NCBI GenBank assembly: GCA_964652835.1
Contig: CAZZCB010000007.1
Coordinates: forward strand, 1-36,338
Length of the DNA: 36,338 nucleotides
From: JAUPTX01 sp964652835
Lineage (GTDB): Bacteria > Patescibacteriota > Minisyncoccia > Phycocordibacterales > CSBR16-119
Direction of reading: 5' to 3'
Within the stretch, counting starts at the first letter, position 1; each line of letters opens with the position of its first letter. Positions 30,015 through 36,338 of this stretch are shown one piece after another. Under the pieces are notes generated by a model. The model was not told where the DNA came from and did not search any database. It saw nothing but the letters and a program-made list of their open reading frames with translations. The translations under genes were made by a program, and so were the position numbers.

Positions 30015-30851
30015 ATGAGTAATAGTAAACCAAAAATCCACGTCGTCTGTGGACCGACATCTGCAGGCAAATCAGACTATGCAGTAGAGCTCGCCAAAAA
30101 GTTGGGTGGCGAGGTTATTTCTGCGGATTCTCGCCAAGTTTATGTCGGCATGGATTTAGGTACGGGTAAAATAACAAAAGAAGAAATGGACGGAGTCGCC
30201 CATCACCTTTTAGATATCAAAAAACCAAATGAAGATTTTTCTGTAGAAGAATTTCAAAGACTGGCATTTGAAAAAATAGAAGATATTTTATCTCGCGGAA
30301 AAGTGCCGATTCTCTGCGGTGGCACAGGTTTCTATATTCAGTCAGTAACAGACAATGTCATCTTCCAAGAAATAAAACCAAACAAATCTCTTCGCGCAGA
30401 GCTTGAAGAAAAAAGCATCGAAGAACTAAAAGAAATACTTTCAAAAATCCCGAAAGAAGAAGGCGTAAAAGTAGACACAGAAAACAAAAGAAGGCTTATC
30501 CGCGCGATAGAAATCGGCAAGCATATGGGAACGCTTGCGTGCGTTAAAAGAGGCGAGCAAAAATATGACTTTGAATTTACATACTTAGACTTCCCGGACG
30601 AAATTTTAAAAGAAAGAATAAATCAGAGGTTAGAAAAAAGATTAAAGGCTGGGATGGTAGACGAAGTAAAAAGACTTCATGAAGAAGGGGTGACTTGGGC
30701 AAAGCTTGAAAGCTTTGGACTTGAATATAAATACATCGCTCAATTTCTTCAAGGAAAAATAGATGAAGAAATGATGAAAGAAGAAATAAAAATAAAAAGC
30801 CGCCAATACGCCAAAAGACAAAGGACGTGGTTTAAGAGGGTTTTGAGTTAG
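30015..30851 (+). CDS. miaA: tRNA dimethylallyltransferase MiaA
   Basis: 278 residues. MiaA adds a dimethylallyl group to N6 of A37 in tRNAs reading UNN codons. P-loop GPTSAGKS (13-20), DSRQVY (38-43), the GTGKI segment, GGTGFY and the C-terminal basic QYAKRQRTWFKR are all present. Length is slightly below the usual ~300. The -10 is nine bases before the ATG. Substrates among the tRNAs here would include Phe, Leu, Trp and Tyr. The stop overlaps the convergent 122-residue gene by four bases. Confidence 0.95.
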   Translation: MSNSKPKIHVVCGPTSAGKSDYAVELAKKLGGEVISADSRQVYVGMDLGTGKITKEEMDGVAHHLLDIKKPNEDFSVEEFQRLAFEKIEDILSRGKVPILCGGTGFYIQSVTDNVIFQEIKPNKSLRAELEEKSIEELKEILSKIPKEEGVKVDTENKRRLIRAIEIGKHMGTLACVKRGEQKYDFEFTYLDFPDEILKERINQRLEKRLKAGMVDEVKRLHEEGVTWAKLESFGLEYKYIAQFLQGKIDEEMMKEEIKIKSRQYAKRQRTWFKRVLS

Positions 30852-31216
30852 GCAATTTTTTTCAAGGTTTTCTCAATCTGAGAAATAACATCTTTTTGAT
30901 CTGGTTTACCTACCAGCCTATCCTTCATTCTATTCAAAATAAAAATACTTACTGACTTATATCTTGGAAAATTTTCTAATTCATATATCGTCGCTATTTG
31001 AATATCTATGAACGGTCTTCCGTCTTCACTCGTTCGGTCAACAACTAGTCTTTCTACTAACTTATGATAGTTCTCAAAATCTTTTTGTTTTGACTCTCTT
31101 TTTTTAATATTTACAAATTGTATAAATTTAATCACACCGGCAATCAGAGAAACAATAATAGCTATACCTGCAGCATTGGTATTTAAAAAGTTAATCAATG
31201 TCTCTATTGTTTTCAT
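30848..31216 (-). CDS. hypothetical membrane-anchored protein, 122 residues
   Basis: One N-terminal membrane helix (about 14-34, AAGIAIIVSLIAGVIKFIQF) followed by a basic stretch and a soluble domain with VVDRTSEDGRPFIDIQIATI and ELENFPRYKSVSIFILN, then a charged tail. No family recognised. The A/T-rich codon use resembles that of the accessory genes. It converges with miaA and starts just downstream of tRNA-Trp on the same strand, so it might be read from the tRNA promoter. Confidence 0.6.
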   Translation of the reverse strand: MKTIETLINFLNTNAAGIAIIVSLIAGVIKFIQFVNIKKRESKQKDFENYHKLVERLVVDRTSEDGRPFIDIQIATIYELENFPRYKSVSIFILNRMKDRLVGKPDQKDVISQIEKTLKKIA

Positions 31217-31220
31217 ACTG

Positions 31221-31291
31221 CGGGCGATGGAGGAATCGAACCCCCACCAAAGGTTTTGGAAACCTTCGTTCTACCACTAAACTAATCGCCC
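31221..31291 (-). tRNA. tRNA-Trp (CCA)
   Basis: 71 nt. Acceptor GGGCGAT/ATCGCCC, D-arm AGTTTAGTGGTAGAAC, anticodon stem AAGGT/ACCTT around TTCCAAA (anticodon CCA), T-arm GGGGGTTCGATTCCTCC with one G-U. Discriminator G as expected for Trp. UGA is a stop codon throughout the window, consistent with the standard anticodon. Confidence 0.95.
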
Positions 31292-31429
31292 ATGACCCGT
31301 CTAGTAAAACCTGAGTATCAGGTTTCAAAAGTAGGGTCGGTGGATAACAGACTTTCTGTTATCCTAAAAAAATCAAAGAACGAATTACTTGATATTATAA
31401 CATTTTGAATTTAAAATCCAGCTCTGGTT
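31292..31429 (-). other. structured leader upstream of tRNA-Trp
   Basis: Contains GGATAACAGA-CTT-TCTGTTATCC (31351-31373), AAACCTGA-GTA-TCAGGTTT enclosed by GACCC/GGGTC, and a minus-strand TATAAT near 31393-31398. A transcript from there would carry a ~100-nt hairpin leader before the tRNA. No gene seen. Confidence 0.45.
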
Positions 31430-31465
31430 AAAAGCAAAAAATCCCGCGAGGGATTTTTTGCTTTT
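31430..31465 (-). terminator. intrinsic terminator of rpmG
   Basis: AAAAGCAAAAAATCCC-GCGA-GGGATTTTTTGCTTTT, a perfect 16-pair stem with GNRA loop. Confidence 0.85.
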
Positions 31466-31484
31466 CTAGAAACTATAAACTATT

Positions 31485-31640
31485 TTATTTCTTAGCCTCA
31501 GTGAAAGTCACGTGCTTTCGCAGAGTTTTGTCGTATTTTCGAAGCTTAAGCTTTTCAGGATTCTGTTTCTTGTTTTTAACAGTTCTGATTATAAGCTTTG
31601 ACTTATCGCTCTTTAATTTTATTAGTGTATCTTGTGACAT
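31485..31640 (-). CDS. rpmG: 50S ribosomal protein L33
   Basis: 51 residues, a normal L33 length, opening MSQDTLIKLKSDKSKLIIR and containing KNKKQNPEKLKLRKYDKTLR and HVTFTEAKK. No cysteines, so it is the zinc-free (C-) form. It binds 23S rRNA near the E site. An AGAGG in the leader and an upstream TGC-TAATAT suggest a leadered mRNA here. The terminator follows 20 bases after the stop. Confidence 0.93.
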   Translation of the reverse strand: MSQDTLIKLKSDKSKLIIRTVKNKKQNPEKLKLRKYDKTLRKHVTFTEAKK

Positions 31641-31708
31641 AAATTTTAGGCTCTAGATGTTACCTCTAGGCAATGGGTAGATATTAGCATAGCTGGTTTT
31701 ATTTGTAA

Positions 31709-31803
31709 ACCCGGGCACCAAAGGCTTAGCTGGGGTAAACCAGCACCTTAAAATTCTTGAACGCTGGAGCAAACCCGGACGCCTTAGCCTTTGGTGCCCG
31801 GGT
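31709..31803. repeat. inverted-repeat element, copy 2
   Basis: Arms ACCCGGGCACCAAAGGCT (31709-31726) and AGCCTTTGGTGCCCGGGT (31786-31803), perfect over 18 bases, with a ~59-base centre that contains a rough direct repeat (GCTGGGGTAAACC / GCTGGAGCAAACC). Related to 28166-28238. Confidence 0.75.
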
Positions 31804-31813
31804 AAATACGCTC

Positions 31814-32950
31814 TTAAATATAAAATCTGGGAATCTTGGCATTTATTCTAGTCAGAAATTCATAGTTTATAAGGTCAAAACGATATTTTACTTCGTCTGT
31901 GGAAATCTCTTCCTCGCCCTGCCGGCCGACTATCACAACCTCGTCTCCCTCTTTTACCTTTCCAGCATCGGTCAAATCAACTATTGTCATATCCATAGAA
32001 ACCCGACCTAAGATAGGCACTCTTCTGCCATTTACCAAAACTTCTCCGGAGTCTGAAGCGAGCCCGGTAAGTCCGTGCCAATATCCGATAGGTAAAATCC
32101 CGATTACAGAATCACGCTCTAAACAATTTCTAAGGTTGTAACCAATAAAGCACCCCTTTGGTTTTTCTTTGACTTCTGCCATGACCGTTTTCCAAGTAGC
32201 GGTTTGTTTTAAATTTATTTTTTCTTTACCCCATTCTTTTAAATCTCTAGATCCCCAGTGACCAAAAAGACCGATACCAATCCGTACCATATCGAAATGA
32301 AACTCTTCATCCAAAATACAAGCCGACGCAGCTGAAGTGTGAAGTAGTCCGGGGTTTATATCTTTACCACGCAAAAAGTTAACCCAAGCTCTAAACTCCT
32401 CTGTTTGCTTTTTCGTATAATCTAATCTTTCTGGATTTTCTGCGATTGAATAATGCGTATAAAGTCCGTCCACAGAAAGATTTTCCTTTAAAATAATCTC
32501 CGCGACTTTTTCTCTATCTTTTTCTGTAAAACCTTGTCGCCCGAGGCCCGTATCTACTTTTATATGAATTTTAGGATTTAAACTTTTTAGAGCGACAACT
32601 CTTTTTAACATACTGAAATTAGAAACTGTGACAGTAATATCTTTTTTTATAACTTCTTCGAGTAAGTCTTCTTCAACATATCCGAAAATCAAAATTGGTA
32701 AGTTTATATTTTCAGCCCTGATCTCGAGAGCCTCTCCCGCGTCGTCCACCGCTAAAAAGTCCGCACCAAGCCTTACCATTTCTTTTGAAAACGCAGTCAT
32801 GTCGTGACCATAGGCGTTTGATTTAACAACAGCCATAAACTTAGTTTCTGGTTTTAAAATAGATTTAAAAGACTTAAAATTGTGCTCGATATTTTTTACA
32901 TCAATCTCTAGCCACGTTTTATGTTTTTTTGAGATGTTTTTTAAATCCAT
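31814..32950 (-). CDS. alr: alanine racemase
   Basis: 378 residues. It interconverts L- and D-alanine for peptidoglycan. The PLP lysine is K43 in AVVKSNAYGHD, the barrel segments LPILIFGY, VDTGLGRQGF and VRIGIGLFGHW follow, and the C-terminal beta domain has ILPIGYWHGLTG, VSMDMTIVDL and DEVVIVGRQGEEE. TATAAT (32957-32962, minus strand) lies six bases before the ATG and overlaps the upstream gene's stop, so alr is probably read from its own leaderless promoter. Confidence 0.95.
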   Translation of the reverse strand: MDLKNISKKHKTWLEIDVKNIEHNFKSFKSILKPETKFMAVVKSNAYGHDMTAFSKEMVRLGADFLAVDDAGEALEIRAENINLPILIFGYVEEDLLEEVIKKDITVTVSNFSMLKRVVALKSLNPKIHIKVDTGLGRQGFTEKDREKVAEIILKENLSVDGLYTHYSIAENPERLDYTKKQTEEFRAWVNFLRGKDINPGLLHTSAASACILDEEFHFDMVRIGIGLFGHWGSRDLKEWGKEKINLKQTATWKTVMAEVKEKPKGCFIGYNLRNCLERDSVIGILPIGYWHGLTGLASDSGEVLVNGRRVPILGRVSMDMTIVDLTDAGKVKEGDEVVIVGRQGEEEISTDEVKYRFDLINYEFLTRINAKIPRFYI

Positions 32951-32957
32951 TTAAATA

Positions 32958-33374
32958 TTATAGGACAATATATAGAAAAATAGGAATCATCCAAACGGTA
33001 AAATCGATGATTCCCTTTTGAAATTTTTGCCCGTAGTAGTGAGGGTGAAGATAAAATTCCTGGAGAGCTATACAAAAAACCACAAAGCCCAAAAACGCAA
33101 AACCGTTAAAGAAGCTCATATGGCGAAACATCTGGTCCGCGATAAATACGACAAAGACAGACGCTACAAAATGAAAAAACTCTCGCCAAACCAAAAGCTT
33201 TGGCGACTGCAGACTGTAAGCGTCGTCAAACTTTTCTTTATTTTTTAAAGCTAGGTATTCGTAAGCTTTTTCTCCTGTTAGTTTCTTCCCGCTTTCTGTC
33301 ACCTCTGTAAAAGGATAAAGTCTATCCGGTACGGTAATAATATAGTTAGAAATTTTTTTAAGAGTCTCCCACAT
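32958..33374 (-). CDS. hypothetical membrane protein, 138 residues
   Basis: Begins MWETLKKISNYIITVPDRLYPFTEV; the frame is open upstream to 33485 but that part overlaps the RlmB-type gene and looks non-coding. Three hydrophobic segments occupy the C-terminal half (FHFVASVFVVFIADQ, FNGFAFLGFVVFCIALQEF, IIDFTVWMIPIFLYIVL), with an HPHYYG motif between the second and third. No family recognised. It lies between an rRNA methyltransferase and alr on the same strand. Confidence 0.6.
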   Translation of the reverse strand: MWETLKKISNYIITVPDRLYPFTEVTESGKKLTGEKAYEYLALKNKEKFDDAYSLQSPKLLVWREFFHFVASVFVVFIADQMFRHMSFFNGFAFLGFVVFCIALQEFYLHPHYYGQKFQKGIIDFTVWMIPIFLYIVL

Positions 33375-33379
33375 ATTTT

Positions 33380-34126
33380 TTAAGAATTTTTTCTCTTCCA
33401 CTCGTACGCAACGATAGCCGCAGAAACAGACGCGTTTAGAGATTCCACGTCTCGTTCCATCGGAATCTGAAGAGTATAGTCGCAAGATTTTTTAACAGAA
33501 TCTCTCATGCCTTCTCCTTCGTTTCCGATCACGACAGCCGTCGGTGTGTCATAAGCTTCTTCCCAAACGTTCTTTCCTTTTTCTACGTCGAGTCCTACAA
33601 CCCAGAACTTATGTTCTTTTAGTTTTTTGATAGCGTCGTTTATATTTGAAACGATAACGATAGGAACTTTTGTGATAGTTCCTGCAGAAGTTTTAAAGAC
33701 TGTTCCGTTTACCGGAGCTTGTCTGTGCTTTGAAAGGATAACTCCAGCCGCACCAGAAGCAGCAGCGACACGTATCACAGCGCCCACATTGTGTGGGTCT
33801 TCAAGTTCGTCCATAATGAAAACAAGTGGATTTGATTCTAAATCGAGAGTTTCCATCCAGTCGTGTATATCTTCTCCTCTGAATTCTTTTAGCTCTGCGA
33901 CCACTCCTTGATCGTTCACATCACCCACCAGAGACTCTAGCTTGTTCTTTGGAGACTTAATAAAAGGGATTTTGTGCTTTCGAACGTAGTTTTTAAGCTC
34001 TTCGAAAACATCATCTTTCACTGATTCGTGAACGATAACTTGTGCGACGTTTTTTGGATCATGAAGGAGAGCCTCTTCGACAGGCTTTCTTCCGTAGATA
34101 TAGAAACTTGATTTCTTTTTATACAT
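33380..34126 (-). CDS. rlmB: RlmB/TrmH-type 2'-O-ribose RNA methyltransferase
   Basis: 248 residues from the ATG at 34126; the open frame extends upstream through a terminator hairpin and is not coding there. An N-terminal L30e-like substrate domain (YIYGRKPVEEALLHDPKNVAQVIV) precedes the SPOUT domain with its three motifs: NVGAVIRVAAASGA, AVVIGNEGEGMRDSV and LQIPMERDVESLNASVSAAIVAYEW, which form the trefoil-knot SAM site. RlmB methylates G2251 of 23S rRNA; other TrmH-like targets are possible. A TATTGT box lies six bases before the chosen ATG. Confidence 0.9.
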   Translation of the reverse strand: MYKKKSSFYIYGRKPVEEALLHDPKNVAQVIVHESVKDDVFEELKNYVRKHKIPFIKSPKNKLESLVGDVNDQGVVAELKEFRGEDIHDWMETLDLESNPLVFIMDELEDPHNVGAVIRVAAASGAAGVILSKHRQAPVNGTVFKTSAGTITKVPIVIVSNINDAIKKLKEHKFWVVGLDVEKGKNVWEEAYDTPTAVVIGNEGEGMRDSVKKSCDYTLQIPMERDVESLNASVSAAIVAYEWKRKNS

Positions 34127-34169
34127 ACAGACACAATACAGAAAAAGTTTGGTTTTAGCAATAGCAAGC

Positions 34170-34195
34170 AAAAACACCCATCGCTGGGTGTTTTT
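34170..34195. terminator. terminator-like hairpin beside the broken tRNA-Tyr copy
   Basis: AAAAACACCCA-TCGC-TGGGTGTTTTT, placed relative to the broken copy just as 34368-34400 is placed relative to the real tRNA-Tyr. Confidence 0.75.
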
Positions 34196-34199
34196 GTTT

Positions 34200-34330
34200 T
34201 GTGCGCCGGGCAGTTCGGCCACAAGTTTCTAATTCGCTACGCCTGCCTGCGGCAGGCAGGCTCATAAGAACTTTCGGCCCCGACTCGATTGCTTCGGGGG
34301 CTCAGCATATCTCCGTCTTTCGAATCCTGA
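34200..34330 (-). pseudogene. broken tRNA-Tyr copy with palindrome
   Basis: The 3' end GTGCGCCGGGCAG (antisense) is identical to the intact gene; the T-arm is then lost into a ~60-base imperfect hairpin whose tip is the palindrome at 34242-34260. TTTCGAATCCTGACGCG near 34318-34334 and GCGAGCAAA-GCAG-TTTGCTCGC (34332-34353) follow. An open frame through it is not a gene. Confidence 0.65.
34242..34260. repeat. palindromic repeat, copy 3
   Basis: CCTGCCTGC-G-GCAGGCAGG, perfect nine-base arms around one G. Confidence 0.8.
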
Positions 34331-34367
34331 CGCGAGCAAAGCAGTTTGCTCGCTCCCTTTGCAAAAA

Positions 34368-34400
34368 CAAAAATACTAGCCGTAAAAGCTAGTATTTTTG
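34368..34400 (-). terminator. intrinsic terminator of tRNA-Tyr
   Basis: CAAAAATACTAGC, seven-base loop, GCTAGTATTTTTG, starting eight bases past the tRNA 3' end. Confidence 0.8.
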
Positions 34401-34407
34401 TTTTTTG

Positions 34408-34490
34408 TGCGCCGGGCAGGATTCGAACCTGCGTAGCCCGAAGGCGATTGATTTACAGTCAATTGCGATTGACCACTCCGCCACCGACGC
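34408..34490 (-). tRNA. tRNA-Tyr (GUA)
   Basis: 83 nt, class II with a variable arm. Acceptor GCGTCGG/CCGGCGC with one G-U, anticodon stem ATTGA/TCAAT around CTGTAAA (anticodon GTA), T-arm GCAGGTTCGAATCCTGC. Discriminator A, no CCA. Confidence 0.94.
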
Positions 34491-34585
34491 ATGTAAAAGA
34501 AAGATTACCACAGAAACAGATGAAATTCAATAAATTGGGGATTTTTTGTTTTTTGTTTAAAAAACACTCGTGTTATAATCTCCCT

Positions 34586-35008
34586 ATGGATAACCTAGAA
34601 GAAAAATTAGAAAAAATTCTAGATAAAAAATTCAAATCTTTTGAAACTGTTTTTGATCGTAAAATTGACGAAAAGTTTGAAAAGATGGAAAAATCTTTTG
34701 ATGGAAAATTTGATAAGATTGATCAAAGGTTTGAGAAGATTGATCAAAGGTTTAACAAAATGGAAAAATCTTTTGATGGAAAAATAGATAACTTAGCTAT
34801 TTCCGTACAAAAAGAATTCTCAAAAATTCACGAAAAACTAGACGAACACACAGGGCAAATTTCTGAATTAAATAACAAAGTTGATTCGTTAGACACAAAA
34901 ATAAATACAACAAAACTTGAACTTTTAGACAAACTTGGCTCAAAAGAAAAATTAGAAGACCACGAATTACGTATTCAAAATATAGAAGAAAAAGTTTTTC
35001 AGGCTTAA
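34586..35008 (+). CDS. coiled-coil protein with internal repeats
   Basis: 140 residues, almost entirely charged amphipathic helix. A unit of about 11 residues is repeated (KMEKSFDGKFDKI, DQRFEKI, DQRFNKM, EKSFDGKIDNL), then heptads continue to the end (ISELNNKVDSLDTKI). This is the pattern of a long parallel coiled coil. No enzyme motif. The start at 34586 is preceded by a perfect TATAAT (34574-34579) six bases upstream; the longer open frame to the left crosses tRNA-Tyr and is false. Possibly a scaffold or restriction-linked accessory protein; unknown. Confidence 0.75.
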   Translation: MDNLEEKLEKILDKKFKSFETVFDRKIDEKFEKMEKSFDGKFDKIDQRFEKIDQRFNKMEKSFDGKIDNLAISVQKEFSKIHEKLDEHTGQISELNNKVDSLDTKINTTKLELLDKLGSKEKLEDHELRIQNIEEKVFQA

Positions 35009-35013
35009 CAAAT

Positions 35014-35049
35014 AAAAAGAAGGCCGCCCTCCCGGGCGGCCTTCTTTTT
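35014..35049 (+). terminator. bidirectional intrinsic terminator
   Basis: AAAAAGAAGGCCGCCC-TCCC-GGGCGGCCTTCTTTTT between convergent genes. Its right arm and flank recur at 36070-36088. Confidence 0.88.
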
Positions 35050-35242
35050 ATTTAACCTTATACGTCTCTAAATCAACTCTATCAAATTCAATCAATTTCT
35101 TTTCAGATAAATCGTACCAACATCTTGAGTACGGATTTTCATCCCAAGAAAATTTAAATGGATTTAGTTGGTAAAGATAAACCACTGATTTAGGCGGTTT
35201 TCCTGGATAACATAGAAGAATCCATTTATGAATTGCTTTCAA
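35048..35242 (-). CDS. small hypothetical protein, 64 residues
   Basis: Aromatic-rich and soluble (KWILLCYPGKPPKSVVYLYQ, WDENPYSRCWYDLSEKKLIEF). The spacing of Trp/Tyr and a closing DRVDLETYKVK look protein-like, and a strong terminator abuts its stop codon. No family recognised. The upstream 150 bases are AT-rich and could hold its promoter. Confidence 0.5.
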   Translation of the reverse strand: MKAIHKWILLCYPGKPPKSVVYLYQLNPFKFSWDENPYSRCWYDLSEKKLIEFDRVDLETYKVK

Positions 35243-35393
35243 TATTCACGTTAAGGGCTTTTTTATCTTAATTACTTTAGTGTGGTAAAAAATATGAAAA
35301 GTTGATATAATTATGATTATTATTTAGTAAGCAAGATATACATTTTGTCTTTAAAAATCAAGATAATATTATCTTATAGGCACAATCAATCAT

Positions 35394-35996
35394 ATGGAAA
35401 GGTTTAAAAATAGTGATAATAAAAAATTAGAAGCATCTAATGAAAATGAGAAGGAGTATTTTGAACATGATAAAGAAAAAGCGGAAAGAATCGAAAAACT
35501 TAAAAAGATGAAGTACGAAGGTACTTTAGATGGCTCAGATTATGCTGAGTATCTTAAAGAGGTTGAATTTATAAATGAATCAAGGACTGATACAGAAATA
35601 CGGGAAAGGATGCAAGAAGCCGTCAGGCCTTTTGTTGAAGAGAAAATTGAAAAGGGCGAACTATCGTTGGCAAGTTTTGGGAATCATGATCATCTTGGTT
35701 TTACAGATGATCAATTTTGGGGGCACTATGTTTTTCCTATAAAAGGAGGTCTTGCTATTACAATGTATCAGAGAGAACAAATTAAAGGAGATCCAATGGA
35801 TATTGAGGGAGAAAGGGGTAAGGAAAAAACTATTTTCTTAGAACTAGATGAAGAGCATAGAAAAAAGTTAGTTGATAAACTTAAAAAAGATATTTTAAAT
35901 TGGGAACATAGACAAAAAGAAGAAGATTATTCATATCACGAATGGGATGGAAGAGTAATCGAAGGATTAGAAGAGGCCGTTGAACTTCTTTCTTAA
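35394..35996 (+). CDS. hypothetical acidic protein, 200 residues
   Basis: The N-terminal ~75 residues are a highly charged helix (NEKEYFEHDKEKAERIEKLK). A small domain follows with FGNHDHLGFTDDQFWGHYVF and GGLAITMYQREQ, and the C-terminus is again charged (HRKKLVDKLKKDI, YHEWDGRVIEGLEEAVELL). His residues in HDH and GHY could bind metal but no known motif is matched. A/T-rich codon use. No function proposed. Confidence 0.65.
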   Translation: MERFKNSDNKKLEASNENEKEYFEHDKEKAERIEKLKKMKYEGTLDGSDYAEYLKEVEFINESRTDTEIRERMQEAVRPFVEEKIEKGELSLASFGNHDHLGFTDDQFWGHYVFPIKGGLAITMYQREQIKGDPMDIEGERGKEKTIFLELDEEHRKKLVDKLKKDILNWEHRQKEEDYSYHEWDGRVIEGLEEAVELLS

Positions 35997-36055
35997 AATA
36001 AAATCATCTTAGACATAGGGTGTAAAAAGCAACAAAAATAACACCTCGCACACTA

Positions 36056-36085
36056 AAGACCGCCCTTCCGGGCGGCCTTCTTTTT
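36056..36085 (+). terminator. bidirectional intrinsic terminator
   Basis: AAGACCGCCC-TTCC-GGGCGGCCTT then CTTTTT, between the 200-residue gene and the Clp gene. Confidence 0.8.
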
Positions 36086-36090
36086 ATTTG

Positions 36091-36338
36091 TTAAGCAAAA
36101 GTTTTGTTATCTTCTTTTGAATTTAATTTTTTAGCTCTTTTAGAACCTTTCATTATCACCACTGTCAGTTCTCCTCCCTTTTCGTCTACCATAACTTTAT
36201 CTCCCGCGCCGACACCTTCACCTATTATTTTTCCTGCGACAGGATTTAAGATTTTAGTTTGTATAAGTCTGTTTAGTGGACGTGCTCCATATTTAGGATC
36301 ATAACCTTCCCGACCGAGATAAACCAAAGCTTTGTCTG
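36091..36338 (-). CDS. ClpB/ClpC-type AAA+ ATPase, C-terminal fragment
   Basis: The last ~82 residues of a Hsp100 protein; the N-terminus lies beyond the window. YLGREGYDPKYGARPLNRLI is the sensor-2 (GAR) region of the second AAA+ module, with IQTKILNPVAGKIIGEGV and the small beta domain (GDKVMVDEKGGELTVVI) after it. The tail KGSKRAKKLNSKEDNKTFA is basic. ClpB (disaggregase) and ClpC/ClpA (protease partner) cannot be separated from this piece. The open frame continues to the window edge, so apparent internal starts are not real. Confidence 0.88.
   Translation of the reverse strand, partial: DKALVYLGREGYDPKYGARPLNRLIQTKILNPVAGKIIGEGVGAGDKVMVDEKGGELTVVIMKGSKRAKKLNSKEDNKTFA

Noticed and set aside
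33375..33485. N-terminal extension of the 138-residue membrane protein
   Set aside because: Overlaps the end of the RlmB-type gene in another frame and is rich in Arg/Cys; MWETLKK is the natural start.
34201..34392. Plus-strand frame of 63 residues and N-terminal extension of the coiled-coil gene
   Set aside because: Both cross terminators and tRNA-Tyr or its broken copy; the real start has a TATAAT six bases upstream.
1..36338. CRISPR array
   Set aside because: No series of equally spaced direct repeats was found; repeats seen are palindromes and tRNA fragments.
1..36338. Alternative genetic code (UGA as Gly, as in Gracilibacteria/SR1)
   Set aside because: Core genes read through at full length with the standard code and TGA is not found within them in frame.

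Overview
The window looks like a chromosomal segment of an ultrasmall-genome bacterium of the Candidate Phyla Radiation (Patescibacteria), most likely a Parcubacterium. This rests on family content and architecture: AT-rich DNA, standard stop codons, seven tRNA genes without an encoded CCA, short versions of core enzymes (a ValS of about 709 residues, a Rel/Spo enzyme ending after the TGS domain), many small membrane proteins, and -10 boxes sitting 6 to 9 bases in front of start codons. The phylum is an inference, not a measurement.

Layout. 1-1371: end of a UbiA prenyltransferase, a conserved 172-residue protein and a secreted Excalibur-domain protein. 1372-8463: an accessory stretch with a fused GmrSD-type (DUF262/DUF1524) restriction protein, a HEPN protein next to an OLD-family ATPase/Toprim nuclease, a small DUF4177-like + YidD-like pair and two exported unknowns. 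8464-13591: a replication/integration module with palindromes, a terminase-small-subunit-like protein, a candidate small RNA, a primase-polymerase/helicase, a 52-residue protein and a large serine recombinase whose last codons lie antisense inside tRNA-Glu. This resembles an integrated satellite or plasmid-like element. 13592-13870 carries broken repeats of the tRNA-Glu 5' end.

13990-36338 is mostly housekeeping: tRNA-Val, CMP kinase, TraX-like protein, TsaD, an aspartokinase-like protein, ValS, PrsW, Hsp20, tRNA-Phe, tRNA-Arg, glutaredoxin, an FtsB/DivIC-like protein, LepA, Rel/Spo, ParB, tRNA-Leu, a peroxiredoxin, an unassigned ~655-nt structured RNA, MiaA, tRNA-Trp, ribosomal protein L33, alanine racemase, an RlmB-type methyltransferase, tRNA-Tyr, two unknowns and the C-terminus of a ClpB/ClpC ATPase. 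Translation and tRNA maturation (TsaD, MiaA, ValS, RlmB, LepA, L33) are strongly represented.

The two most unusual features are (1) degenerate, interrupted copies of tRNA halves next to the genuine tRNA genes, several with a hairpin or a CTGCCTGCCGGCAGGCAG-type palindrome inserted in the D-loop or anticodon loop, and (2) the long RNA between ahpC and miaA, which has a clear promoter, many hairpins and a terminator but matches no RNA family I recognise.
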